From positions 1 to 64,000 of the forward strand of contig JAFOMG010000006.1 of NCBI GenBank assembly GCA_017418975.1: 64,000 nucleotides of DNA. The letters run 5' to 3'. Within the stretch, counting starts at the first letter, position 1; each line of letters begins with the position of its first letter. Made by a program: the position numbers and the translations under genes. This stretch comes from Sphingomonas sp. Lineage in GTDB: Bacteria; Pseudomonadota; Alphaproteobacteria; Sphingomonadales; Sphingomonadaceae. Below the pieces are notes generated by a model. That model was not told the DNA's origin and made no database searches. It saw only the letters and a list, made by a program, of their open reading frames with translations. This document shows positions 43,491 through 54,573 of this stretch, one piece after another.

Positions 43491-44320
43491 CGCTCACTCG
43501 CCCGATCGCCCCCGAGGCGGCCGCCAAGTGGATCGGTCCGCAGGCGCCGATCCGGGTCCATGGCAACAGCTATCTGGTCGGCTTCCAGGGCATGAACGTC
43601 GGCCTGATCGACACCGGCAAGGGGCTGATCCTGATCGACGGCGCCGTGCCGCAATCGGTCCACGCGATCGAGGCGAACCTCAAGAAGCTCGGCTATCGCA
43701 TCGAGGACGTGAAGCTCATCCTCAGCACCGAGCCGCATTTCGACCATGCCGGCGGGCTCGCCGCCCTCGCCCGCGACAGCGGCGCCACGGTGCTGGCGAG
43801 CGACTGGGCCGCGGCATCGCTCAGGCGCGGCATGAGCAGCGCGGACGATCCGCAGGTGGCATGGCTGGTGCCCTTCCCCGCCGTCTCCCGGGTGCGGGTG
43901 GTGAAGGACGGCGAGGCGATCCGGCTGGGCAACGTCACCGTCACCGCCCGCGCCACGCCGGGCCATACGCCGGGAAGCATGAGCTGGACCTGGCGAAGCT
44001 GCGAGGGCCGCGCGTGCAGGACGATGGTCTTCGCCGCGAGCCTCAACCCGGTCGCCGCCGACGGCTATCGCTTCACCAGGCATCCCGAAGTGGTCGCGAG
44101 CTTCCGCGCTTCTCAAGCCAGGTTCCGCGCGATGCCCTGCGACATCATGTTCAGCGCGCATCCCGACAATTCGGGCGGCGTCGAGAAATATGCGCGTTTC
44201 GCCAAGGGCGTGCGACCGAACCCCTATCTCGATCCCGCCGCCTGTCGCGCCTATGCGACCCGATCCGCGACGGCGCTGGCCAAGCGGCTGGCCGATGAAG
44301 AGGCGGGGAAGGCGCGCTAG
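43421..44320 (+). CDS. Subclass B3 metallo-beta-lactamase, B3-E variant
   Basis: A 299-aa exported zinc hydrolase. After the signal peptide (MKSIHLAALALLAAAPAP) the B3 fold is seen: YLVGFQGMNVGLIDTGKGLI, then the zinc motif TEPHFDHAGG, GHTPGSMSW with His at about residue 182, and FSAHPDNSGG with His at about 247. The first zinc ligand, normally His in HXHXDH, is Glu at about 104 (EPHFDH); the remaining His106, Asp108 and His109 are in place. A Glu at this site defines the B3-E type described for SIE-1 of Sphingobium indicum. A Cys pair (SCEGRAC) may form a disulfide. AAGGAG precedes the start. Confidence 0.93.
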   Translation: MKSIHLAALALLAAAPAPQQQDDPLTRPIAPEAAAKWIGPQAPIRVHGNSYLVGFQGMNVGLIDTGKGLILIDGAVPQSVHAIEANLKKLGYRIEDVKLILSTEPHFDHAGGLAALARDSGATVLASDWAAASLRRGMSSADDPQVAWLVPFPAVSRVRVVKDGEAIRLGNVTVTARATPGHTPGSMSWTWRSCEGRACRTMVFAASLNPVAADGYRFTRHPEVVASFRASQARFRAMPCDIMFSAHPDNSGGVEKYARFAKGVRPNPYLDPAACRAYATRSATALAKRLADEEAGKAR

Positions 44321-44339
44321 CCGCCCGCACCCAGGAAAA

Positions 44340-44367
44340 GGCCCGCCGGTCAGGCGATCGGCGGGCC
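44340..44367. terminator. Hairpin terminator between beta-lactamase and M13 gene
   Basis: GGCCCGCCG (44340-44348) pairs with CGGCGGGCC (44359-44367); AAAA precedes on the left and CTCTTC follows on the right. It lies between convergent genes and the preceding AAAA would be a T-run for the minus-strand transcript. Confidence 0.7.
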
Positions 44368-44392
44368 CTCTTCATGCTCGTCGGCAATCACC

Positions 44393-46462
44393 TCACCAGA
44401 TGCGCACCCGGTCCGCCGGCGCGACATATTGCTTCTGGTCCGGCCCGATCTTCCACGCCGCATACCAGGCGTCGACGTTGCGCAGCGGATTCACCGCGCG
44501 GATCTGGCCGGGCGAGTGCGGATCGCTGACCAGCTGCTGGCGCAGCGCCTCGGTGCGGAACAGCGTGCGCCACACCTGGCCCCAGCCCAGGAAGAAGCGC
44601 TGGTCGCCGGTATAGCCGTCGATCAGCTTGGCCTTCTTGCCGCCCAGCGACTGGTGATAGGCATCGAGCGCGATCAGCACGCCGCCCAGGTCGCCGATAT
44701 TCTCGCCCATCGACGCGCGGCCGTTGATGTGGACGCCGGGCAGCCCGTCGAAGCTATAGGCCTCGTACTGGGCGCCGAGCCGCGAAGCCTGGGCCTCGAA
44801 CTTGGCGGCATCCTCCGCCGTCCACCAGTCGCGCAGCACGCCATTGCCGTCGGACTTGCGGCCCTGATCGTCGAAGCCATGGCTGATCTCGTGGCCGATC
44901 ACGCCGCCGATGCCGCCATAGTTCACCGCGTCGTCCGCCTGCGGATCGAAGAAGGGCGCCTGCAGGATCGCGGCCGGGAAGACGATCTCGTTCTTCACCG
45001 GGTTGTAATAGGCGTTCACCGTCTGCGGGGTCATGCCCCATTCGGCCTTGTCCACCGGCCCGCCCAGGCGGTTGCGGCGATAGTCCCATTCGAAGCGGCC
45101 GGAGCGCTCGGCATTGCCGACCACGTCGCCCGGCTTCACTTCGAGCGCGGAATAATCGCGCCACTTGTCGGGATAGCCGATCTTGACGGTGAAGCCCTTG
45201 AGCTTGGCTTGGGCCTGGGCCCTGGTGGCCGGGCTCATCCAGGCGAGCTTGTCGATCCGGCCGGCCAGCGCGACGCGCAGGTTCGCCACCAGCGTGTCCA
45301 TCTTCGCCTTGGAGGCCGGCGGGAAATAGAGCGCGACATAGTCGCGGCCCACGCCCTCGCCGATACCGCGCTCGGTGAACGCCACCGCGCGCTTCCAGCG
45401 CTCGCGCTGCTGCGGCTGGCCGTTCAGGAACTTGGAGCGGAACTCGAACTGCGCATCGACGAAGCGCTTCGACAGCAGCGGCGCGACGTCGTCGGTGGTG
45501 CGGAAGGCCTGCCAGGCCTTGAGCGTGTCGAGATCGGCATCGGCGAAGATCTTGGCGATCACCGGAATCGCGCTGTTCTGCGCGACGATCACGCGATCGG
45601 CCTTGCCAAGGCCGGCGGCCGCCCAGAAGGCGTCCCAGCCAAAGCCCGGCGCCTGCGCCTTCAGCTCGGCGATGCCGGTGGGGTTGTAGGTCTTGTCGCG
45701 ATCGCGGCTCTGCGCGCGCGTCCAGTGCGCCTTGGCGATCCGGGTCTCCATCGCGACGACCTTGGCCGCCGCCGCATCGGCATCCGCCCAGCCGGCCATG
45801 CCGAGCATCTGCGCGACATATTGCTGGTAGCGCGCCAGCTGCGGCGCGAACTTGGCGTCGAGATACAGGTCGCGATCGCCGAGGCCGAGACCCGACTGGC
45901 GCAGATACAGGGCATAGACGTCCGGGTTCTTGGCGTCGTCGTTCACGCCCACGCCGAAGAAGCTGGCGCCGAAGCCGCCGACCGAGGCGCCCATCAGCCT
46001 GGCCAGGTCGTCCTTGCCGGCCGCCGCCTTCACCGGCGCCAGGCGCTCGACCAGCGGCTGGGCGTCGAGCTTCTCGGCCAGCGCCTCGTCCATGAAGCCC
46101 GAATAGAGGATCGCCGCCTTCATCCGGTCGGGGTGCGCGGCATCGGTGGCGCTATAGCCCGAGATGAGGCTGCGCATCCGCACTTCCGAGAGATCGCGCA
46201 GCACGGCGAAGGCGCCATAGGAGGAACGATCGGCCGGGATCGCCGTACGATCCGTCCAGGCGCCGTTGACGAAGCGATACCAGTCGTCGCCCGGCTTCAC
46301 GCTCTTGTCCATGCCGGTGAGGTCGAAGCCCCAGGTGCCGTAGCGCGCAGCGCCCGCATCGGCGGCGCCGGCGGCGACGGGCGCGGCGGATTGCTGGCTG
46401 AACCCGATCGCCGGCACGGCGAGCACGGCCACGGCCGATGCGAGCAGCAGATATTTCTTCAA
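44393..46462 (-). CDS. M13-family zinc metallopeptidase (neprilysin-like)
   Basis: A 689-aa exported endopeptidase. The signal peptide MKKYLLLASAVAVLAVPAIG is followed by the helical M13 domain and the zinc motif GHEISHGFDDQG, the third ligand in GENIGDLGG, and the substrate-binding NAYYNP, all in proper order near the C-terminus (ending VRIW, the family's terminal motif). It starts with TTG, preceded by GGGGGA. It should cut small peptides in the periplasm. It adds to the two M1 peptidases nearby. Confidence 0.95.
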   Translation of the reverse strand: MKKYLLLASAVAVLAVPAIGFSQQSAAPVAAGAADAGAARYGTWGFDLTGMDKSVKPGDDWYRFVNGAWTDRTAIPADRSSYGAFAVLRDLSEVRMRSLISGYSATDAAHPDRMKAAILYSGFMDEALAEKLDAQPLVERLAPVKAAAGKDDLARLMGASVGGFGASFFGVGVNDDAKNPDVYALYLRQSGLGLGDRDLYLDAKFAPQLARYQQYVAQMLGMAGWADADAAAAKVVAMETRIAKAHWTRAQSRDRDKTYNPTGIAELKAQAPGFGWDAFWAAAGLGKADRVIVAQNSAIPVIAKIFADADLDTLKAWQAFRTTDDVAPLLSKRFVDAQFEFRSKFLNGQPQQRERWKRAVAFTERGIGEGVGRDYVALYFPPASKAKMDTLVANLRVALAGRIDKLAWMSPATRAQAQAKLKGFTVKIGYPDKWRDYSALEVKPGDVVGNAERSGRFEWDYRRNRLGGPVDKAEWGMTPQTVNAYYNPVKNEIVFPAAILQAPFFDPQADDAVNYGGIGGVIGHEISHGFDDQGRKSDGNGVLRDWWTAEDAAKFEAQASRLGAQYEAYSFDGLPGVHINGRASMGENIGDLGGVLIALDAYHQSLGGKKAKLIDGYTGDQRFFLGWGQVWRTLFRTEALRQQLVSDPHSPGQIRAVNPLRNVDAWYAAWKIGPDQKQYVAPADRVRIW

Positions 46463-46554
46463 TGGAGATCCCCCGATATTGAGACGTTAGGCGCGTCCGG
46501 GAGATGGTGTGTCACGACCTCGGCAGCCGCGCAATATCCTTGCGCAAGTGCATA

Positions 46555-46947
46555 TCATTCGTTCGCCGGCCGATAGCTGATCCGCACGCCAGGCACCGCT
46601 TCGCGCTTCAGGAAGATGCGCGATCCGGGCGCGTATCGGACTTCGAGATGGCCGGCGCCCAGCCACCGGGCCTGGGCCCATGGCCCACCCCAGCCACTCC
46701 GCCGCGGCGTGCCATGACCGGAGTCCGCGATGAAGACATTGCCCCTTCCCGCCGGCGCCTCGCCCCCGGGCAGGATCGAGACCTGGGTGGAGAGGCCGGT
46801 GGTCGCGCCGCAATCGCGCCGGAACAGCACCGCACTCAGGGCTCCGCCCGGCGCATCGGCCCTGGCGACGATCTCGTTACGGCAGCCATCGGAGCAGGCC
46901 TCCAGCGGCGCGAGCAGCACCGTCGTCATGACGAAACGGTGAAACAC
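46555..46947 (-). CDS. Small putative lipoprotein, 130 aa
   Basis: The product starts MFHRFVMTTVLLAPLEACSD; LEAC is a possible lipobox, though the signal region is short. The body has CRNEIVARADAPGG, FRRDCGATTGLSTQVSIL and a C-terminal VRISYRP, a pattern I have seen in unnamed proteobacterial proteins. Function unknown. Confidence 0.6.
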   Translation of the reverse strand: MFHRFVMTTVLLAPLEACSDGCRNEIVARADAPGGALSAVLFRRDCGATTGLSTQVSILPGGEAPAGRGNVFIADSGHGTPRRSGWGGPWAQARWLGAGHLEVRYAPGSRIFLKREAVPGVRISYRPANE

Positions 46948-47036
46948 GAACTTCTCCCTTCGCCGATCGGCAAGGGAATGGCGCGCGCGGATGCAGCGGC
47001 GATGCAGGCCTCGTCCTAGTTCGGCCGAGGCGAACC

Positions 47037-47072
47037 AAAAGGCCCGCCGGTCTCCGGGACCGACGGGCCTTT
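47037..47072 (-). terminator. Terminator after tRNA-Val
   Basis: On the minus strand AAAGGCCCG...CGGGCCTTTT forms a long stem (with a small bulge) around CGGAG and ends in a T-run, directly beyond the tRNA-Val 3' end. Typical factor-independent terminator. Confidence 0.85.
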
Positions 47073-47076
47073 GAAA

Positions 47077-47151
47077 TGGTGGGCGCGGTAGGGATTGAAC
47101 CTACGACCCCACCCGTGTGAAGGGTGTGCTCTACCACTGAGCTACGCGCCC
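47077..47151 (-). tRNA. tRNA-Val (CAC)
   Basis: The 75-nt minus-strand sequence has acceptor GGGCGCG/CGCGCCC, D-arm GCTC/GAGC, anticodon stem CACCC/GGGTG with loop TTCACAC (anticodon CAC), T-arm GTAGG/CCTAC and an encoded 3' CCA. Confidence 0.95.
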
Positions 47152-47251
47152 ATTGGCCAGGTCCTGAAACCCTTGGCGGCCGAAATGGGAAGCGGGCCTT
47201 TAGGCGGCACAGCCCCTGCTGTCCAGCCCCAAAGACCCTTTTAAATGCGGC

Positions 47252-47524
47252 TTAGTTGACCGCGTCCTTCAGGCCCTTGCCGGCCTTGAACTTGGGCTGG
47301 TTCGACGCCTTGATGGTCATCGGCTCGCGGGTGCGCGGGTTGCGGCCGGTCGAGGCCTTGCGCTTGCTGACCGAGAAGGTGCCGAAACCGACCAGGCGAA
47401 CTTCGTCGCCCTTCTTGAGCGCGGCCTGGATCGCGTCGAACACGGCCTCCACGGCCTTGCTCGCATCACCCTTGCCGAGCCCGGAGGTGTCGGCAACCTG
47501 GCCGATCAGCTCTTGCTTGTTCAT
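47252..47524 (-). CDS. hup: DNA-binding protein HU
   Basis: A 90-aa nucleoid protein: MNKQELIGQVADTSGLGKGD, AVFDAIQAALKKGDEVRLVG, FGTFSVSKRKASTGRNPRTRE (read in parts) including the DNA-bending beta-arm, and KASNQPKFKAGKGLKDAVN. Length and sequence are those of HU-beta. The start at 47524 opens the conserved N-terminus. It lies 169 bases after the lon stop, same strand, the classical lon-hup order. Confidence 0.97.
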   Translation of the reverse strand: MNKQELIGQVADTSGLGKGDASKAVEAVFDAIQAALKKGDEVRLVGFGTFSVSKRKASTGRNPRTREPMTIKASNQPKFKAGKGLKDAVN

Positions 47525-47693
47525 TTCGTGATTTTCCCCCTCATGAATACGCAGAAATGCGCGAGTCGCGGCGGCGGGCCGAGCGATCACGTCAGCACGC
47601 CCCCGCCCGCGCTGTCAAAACGTTTCAGCCCGCTTTTCCCTCGAAATGACGAAAAGGTTACGGTGACTCGACCATTAAGGACGGTGCCGCCCA

Positions 47694-50090
<2,397 letters not shown>

Positions 50091-50126
50091 GAATACTCCT
50101 GAGCCCGCACAGGGCTCCTCAGCACC

Positions 50127-50157
50127 ATTATATGGGGGCCGGGCTGCCTGCATCAAT
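50127..50157 (-). promoter_or_regulatory. Candidate heat-shock (sigma-32) promoter of lon
   Basis: On the minus strand CCCCCATATAAT (50138-50127) matches the -10 consensus CCCCATNT, and ATTGATG (50157-50151) sits about 13 bases upstream as a weak -35 (consensus CTTGAAA). Lon is a known RpoH target, which fits. Distance to ATG is about 37 bases. Confidence 0.5.
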
Positions 50158-50324
50158 CGCCGAACGCGGTTAGGTTGTGGAGTGTTGCTTCCCAATGCGG
50201 CACGGACAAGGATTTTTGCGACCGCATCGGCCCGCCGCGCCACGGATTTCCCTTGCCGGCGCGCCGCAAGGCCAGTTCAATTCCGCATCGCGCCCGGCGC
50301 GCTCACCGCCTGAAGGAGGCCCGC

Positions 50325-52043
50325 ATCCGCACGTCCCCGTTCCTCGCCGTCTCGGCCCTGGCGCTCGCCGCCGCTCCCGCCGCAGCGCAGACGATCAAGC
50401 CGGGCGAGCCGCCGCTCACCGCGCAGACGAGCAGCTCGGGCGGCCCGCTCGATCCGGTGCAGAAGCTGGTGCGCTTCCAGAGCGCCGACCTCCGGATCGA
50501 AGTGCTGCCCGACAGCCAGTCGATCCGGGGCGTGGGCACGCTGCGCTTCGTCGCGACCGCGCCGATCCGCACGCTGGTGATCGACCTCGACCGAAACCTG
50601 CCGGTTTCCGCGATCGCCATCGACGGCAAGCCGCTCCGGCCCGGGGCCTGGAGCAACCCCGAGGGCCGCATGACCGTCCAGCTCGGCAAGACGGTGCGCG
50701 CGGGCGGCACGGTGACCGCGGCGATCACCTATGGCGGCACGCCGCACACCGCCGTGCGCGCTCCCTGGGACGGCGGCTTCGTCTGGGCGAAGACGCCGCA
50801 GGGCCAGCCCTGGGTGGCGACGGCGGTGCAGATGGAGGGCTGCGACCTGTTCTGGCCGTGCATCGACTATCCCACCTACGAGCCCGATCACGTCGATCTG
50901 CACATCACCGTGCCCAAGGGGCTGAAGGCGATTTCGAACGGCGTGCTCAAGGGCACCGACACGCTGGCCGACGGCCGCTCGACCTGGAACTGGCACGTCA
51001 CCGATCCGACGCTCTACGGCATCGCGCTCAATGTCGGTCCCTATGAAGTGATCTCGGGCGACTATAAGAGCCGCTTCGGCAACACGATCCCGATGTTCTA
51101 CTGGTATCTGCCCGGCGAGGAGGCGCAGGCCAGGGGCCTGTTCGCGGAATTCGCCCCGACGCTCGACTTCTTCGAGACCATGATCGGCCCCTATCCGTTC
51201 GGCGACCAGAAGCTCGGCGTGGTCGAGACGCCGCACAAGGGCATGGAGCACATGACGGTCAATGCCTATGGCAACAAATACGCCAAGACCCCCTGGGGCT
51301 ATGACGACCTGTTCCAGCACGAGTTCGCCCATGAATGGTTCGCCAACCAGCTGACCGCGAGCAACTGGGACGATTTCTGGCTGCACGAAGGCACCGGCAC
51401 CTATATGCAGCCGCTCTACGCCGAATGGCGCGGCGGCAAGGGCGACTATACCGCGATGCTGCTCCAGGAGCGCATCGGCATCCGCGCCAAATCGGCCATC
51501 GTCACCGGCAAGCCGCAATCGGCCGAGGAGGTGTACGAGGACAAGAACGGCCGCGGCGGCGACATCTACACCAAGGGCAGCTGGACGCTGCACACGCTGC
51601 GCAACCTGATCGGCGACAAGGCCTTTTTCGACGGGCTGCGGCTGGCGATCTACGGCCGCACCGATCCCCGGCCGGGCAACTTCAAGCCGCTCTACCGGAG
51701 CACGCCCGAGTTCATCGCCTTCATGGAGCAGACCTCGGGCCGCAAGCTGCAATGGTTCTTCGACGTCTATCTGTACCAGGCCGCGCTGCCCGAGCTGCTG
51801 GCCGAGCGGAAGGGCGACCGGCTGACGCTGGCCTGGAAGACGCCGGGCGACCGGCCCTTCCCCATGCCGGTGGAGGTGCAGGTAGGCGACAGGCTGGTCA
51901 CGCTGGCGATGGCTGGCGGCAGCGACGCGATCGACCTGCCGGCGGGCGCGCATTACGTCGTCGATCCCTGGTCGAAGATCCTGAAGCGCTCCGCCGATAT
52001 CGACGCGTTCCAGGCGTGGCGCGCGGCGCAGACATCGCGCTAA
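50325..52043 (+). CDS. M1-family metallopeptidase, probable ATC start
   Basis: A 572-aa exported aminopeptidase-type protein. After the signal peptide (RTSPFLAVSALALAAAPAAA) come the M1 elements: HKGMEHMTVNAYG in place of GAMEN, and FQHEFAHEWFANQ with the third zinc ligand in FWLHEGTGTY, 18 residues on. No ATG, GTG or TTG lies near the signal peptide; AAGGAGG is followed after five bases by ATC, which would be the start. The tandem paralogue downstream has AAGGAGG and an ATG at the same place. The only upstream alternative is TTG at 50175, which gives an unlikely N-terminus. Confidence 0.85.
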   Translation: MRTSPFLAVSALALAAAPAAAQTIKPGEPPLTAQTSSSGGPLDPVQKLVRFQSADLRIEVLPDSQSIRGVGTLRFVATAPIRTLVIDLDRNLPVSAIAIDGKPLRPGAWSNPEGRMTVQLGKTVRAGGTVTAAITYGGTPHTAVRAPWDGGFVWAKTPQGQPWVATAVQMEGCDLFWPCIDYPTYEPDHVDLHITVPKGLKAISNGVLKGTDTLADGRSTWNWHVTDPTLYGIALNVGPYEVISGDYKSRFGNTIPMFYWYLPGEEAQARGLFAEFAPTLDFFETMIGPYPFGDQKLGVVETPHKGMEHMTVNAYGNKYAKTPWGYDDLFQHEFAHEWFANQLTASNWDDFWLHEGTGTYMQPLYAEWRGGKGDYTAMLLQERIGIRAKSAIVTGKPQSAEEVYEDKNGRGGDIYTKGSWTLHTLRNLIGDKAFFDGLRLAIYGRTDPRPGNFKPLYRSTPEFIAFMEQTSGRKLQWFFDVYLYQAALPELLAERKGDRLTLAWKTPGDRPFPMPVEVQVGDRLVTLAMAGGSDAIDLPAGAHYVVDPWSKILKRSADIDAFQAWRAAQTSR

Positions 52044-52053
52044 GGAGGTTCCG

Positions 52054-53769
52054 ATGCATCCGTCTCTCCTCGCCGCCTCGGCACTCGCTCTCGCCGCCAC
52101 GTCCGCCCAGGCCCAGACCGTCAAGCCCGGCGAGCCGCCGCTGACCGCGACCACCAAGGAATCGGGCGGCCCGATCAGCCCCGAGCGCGCCGCGCTGCAC
52201 CTCGACCATGCCGATCTCGCGATCGAGGTCTTCCCGGCAACGCAGCGCATCGCCGGCGTCGCGACGCTGACCATCACCAGCGCGATCGCGCAGAAGGCGC
52301 TCCAGATCGATCTCGACCGCAACCTGCCCGTCACCGCGATCAGCGTCGACGGCACGGCGCTCGCGCCCGCGGACTGGTCGAACCCCGAGGGCCGGCTGAC
52401 GGTCACCCTGCCCCGCCCGCTCAAGGCCGGCGGCAAGGCGGAAGTGAAGATCAGCTATGGCGGCACGCCGCACGTGGCGGTCCGCCCGCCCTGGGACGAC
52501 GGCATGGTCTGGGCCAGGACGCCGGGGCCCGATCGCCAGCCCTGGATCGCCAGCACCGCCGAGGGCTATGGCTGCGACCTGTTCTGGCCCTGCCTCGACT
52601 TTCCCAGGGGCGAGCCCGACATGGTCGACCTGCGCGTCACCGTGCCCAAGAACCTGAAGGTCGCGGGCAACGGCAAGCTGATCGGCACCGACATGCTGCC
52701 CGACGGCCGCTCCACCTGGCATTGGCGCGCGCGCAGCCCCAATCCCTATTCGGTGACGCTGCAGATCGCGCCCTACAAGCTGATCCAGGCCGATTTTAAG
52801 AGCCGCTTCGGCAACGTGATCCCGATGGAATATTGGTATCTTCCGGGACGCGACGAGAAAGCGAGGAAGCTGTTCGCCGAATTCGCGCCCGCGCTCGATT
52901 TCTACGAGCGCGTGATCGGGCCCTATCCCTGGGGCGACGAGAAGATGGGCGTCGCCGAGACCCCGCATCTCGGCATGGAGCACCAGACGATCAACGCGTA
53001 CGGCAACGACTATAAGCAATATCCCTCGGGCTTCGACGAGATCTTCCAGCATGAGCTGGGCCATGAATGGTTCGGCAACCAGATGTCCGCCGGCAACTGG
53101 GACGATTACTGGCTGCACGAAGGCTTCGCGCAGTATATGCAGCCGCTCTACGGCCGCTGGCGCGAGGGCGAGGCGCGCTATGCAGTGATGATGGACGAGT
53201 TCCGCCTCCAGATCACCAACCATGCCCCGATCGTCTCCGGCCAGATCCGCACCGAGGAGCAGGTGTACGAGGAAGCGAATGGCGGGCCGGGCCAGGACAT
53301 CTACGTCAAGGGCGCGTGGATCCTCCACACGCTGCGCAACCTGATCGGCGACGACAGGTTCTTCGATGCGACGCGCCGGCTCGTCTATGGCCGCCCCGAT
53401 CCCAGGCCGGGCAATTTCACCCCGCGCTTCGCCTCCACGCCGGACTTCATCAAGATCGTGAACGACGTGACCGGCCGCGACATGCAGTGGTTCTTCGACG
53501 TCTATCTCTACCAGGCGCCGCTGCCCGAATTGGTCGAAGCGCGCCAGGGCGACACGCTGACGCTGCGCTGGAAGGTGGCGAACGACAAGCCATTCCCGCT
53601 GCCGGTCGAAATCTCGGTCGACGGCAAGCTGCGCACGGTCGAGATGCCGCGCGGCACCGCGACGCTGAGCGTGCCGGCCGATGCCCATGTCGTCGTCGAT
53701 CCGGACTCCCGGATCCTGAAATATTCGGCGGCCGTCGAGGCCTATCGGGCCGATGCCTATCGGAGGTGA
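52054..53769 (+). CDS. M1-family metallopeptidase, tandem paralogue
   Basis: A 571-aa exported peptidase about as long as its upstream neighbour and clearly homologous (TVKPGEPPLTA near both N-termini, DRNLPV, SYGGTPH, GCDLFWPC). The zinc site is FQHELGHEWFGNQ with the third ligand in YWLHEGFAQY; HLGMEHQTINAYG replaces GAMEN. Signal peptide MHPSLLAASALALAATSAQA. It starts 10 bases after the first gene, behind AAGGAGG. The pair look like a local duplication with divergent specificities. Confidence 0.95.
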   Translation: MHPSLLAASALALAATSAQAQTVKPGEPPLTATTKESGGPISPERAALHLDHADLAIEVFPATQRIAGVATLTITSAIAQKALQIDLDRNLPVTAISVDGTALAPADWSNPEGRLTVTLPRPLKAGGKAEVKISYGGTPHVAVRPPWDDGMVWARTPGPDRQPWIASTAEGYGCDLFWPCLDFPRGEPDMVDLRVTVPKNLKVAGNGKLIGTDMLPDGRSTWHWRARSPNPYSVTLQIAPYKLIQADFKSRFGNVIPMEYWYLPGRDEKARKLFAEFAPALDFYERVIGPYPWGDEKMGVAETPHLGMEHQTINAYGNDYKQYPSGFDEIFQHELGHEWFGNQMSAGNWDDYWLHEGFAQYMQPLYGRWREGEARYAVMMDEFRLQITNHAPIVSGQIRTEEQVYEEANGGPGQDIYVKGAWILHTLRNLIGDDRFFDATRRLVYGRPDPRPGNFTPRFASTPDFIKIVNDVTGRDMQWFFDVYLYQAPLPELVEARQGDTLTLRWKVANDKPFPLPVEISVDGKLRTVEMPRGTATLSVPADAHVVVDPDSRILKYSAAVEAYRADAYRR

Positions 53770-53771
53770 CC

Positions 53772-54377
53772 ATGATCGCGCTCGTCCATCCCGAACCTAC
53801 CAGCATCTACGCGGTCGCCGCGCTTTTCGGCAGCATGTTCGCCTGGGTCGCGGCGCTGCTCGCCGCCAAGGGCAGGCGCGGCGCGGCGGGCACCGAAGTG
53901 ACGAGCAAACGCGATTCGGGCTCGATGGTCGGCGTCGCGGTGCAGGCGCTCGGGTTTCTCGCGGTGGGATTCGGCCCGCTCGAGCTGGTCCTGGGCACGC
54001 CGGACCTGCCCGCGATCGCGCAGTTTGCCGCAGTCCTGGTGCTGATGGCCGGGGTGATCGGGCTGTTCATCGCCTCTTCGCGCGCCATGGGGCGCAACTG
54101 GGCGATCGTCGCACGCACGCGCGAAGACCATCAGCTCGTCACCTGGGGCCCCTTCGCGGTGGTCCGCAATCCGATCTATGTCGCGCTGTTCGTCTGGATC
54201 CTCGTGATGGCGCTCGCGCTCGGCCATTGGCGCGGGCTGATCCTGGGGATCCCGCTCTACTGGATCGGCACCTGGATGCGCGTCCGCCGCGAGGAGAAGC
54301 TCCTCCGCGCGCAGTTCGGCACCGCCTATGACGCCTATGCCGCGCGCGTGAAGCGCTTCGTGCCCGGGCTGATCTAG
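53772..54377 (+). CDS. Isoprenylcysteine methyltransferase-like membrane protein
   Basis: A 201-aa membrane protein with four or five hydrophobic segments and a C-terminal ICMT/PEMT motif region: GPFAVVRNPIYVALFVWILV, then RVRREEKLLRAQFGTAYDAY with the conserved RxxxEExxL. Such bacterial proteins methylate unknown small molecules or lipids using S-adenosylmethionine. GGAGGTGA directly before the ATG couples it to the M1 gene (2-base gap). The link to peptide degradation is unknown. Confidence 0.85.
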   Translation: MIALVHPEPTSIYAVAALFGSMFAWVAALLAAKGRRGAAGTEVTSKRDSGSMVGVAVQALGFLAVGFGPLELVLGTPDLPAIAQFAAVLVLMAGVIGLFIASSRAMGRNWAIVARTREDHQLVTWGPFAVVRNPIYVALFVWILVMALALGHWRGLILGIPLYWIGTWMRVRREEKLLRAQFGTAYDAYAARVKRFVPGLI

Positions 54378-54472
54378 GGGCGGCGCCCTTCAGGCCAAGG
54401 CTGTGGCTGGCGGGCCGGATCACCTTGAACCAGCCCTCTTGGTCACCCTGAAACAAGGTCGGCAGGCCGGAA

Positions 54473-54535
54473 GACATTCAGCTTACTTCCCTCGCCACCG
54501 GGAATGGAAACGGCGGGGCTGAATGTCGATCCGTC
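54473..54535. repeat. Family C palindromic repeat, copy 2
   Basis: Arms GACATTCAGC (54473-54482) and GCTGAATGTC (54518-54527), followed by GATCCG, match the element at 31511-31617, whose left end reads GGATCGACATTT. The inner part has diverged. Confidence 0.6.
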
Positions 54536-54540
54536 CTGGA

Positions 54541-54568
54541 CGTGCCGGGGGGGACTGCCCCCGGCACG
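54541..54568. terminator. Hairpin between convergent genes
   Basis: CGTGCCGGGGG (54541-54551) pairs perfectly with CCCCCGGCACG (54558-54568) around a six-base loop. No T-run follows, so it may stop or protect transcripts from either side. Confidence 0.5.
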
Positions 54569-54573
54569 CAACC

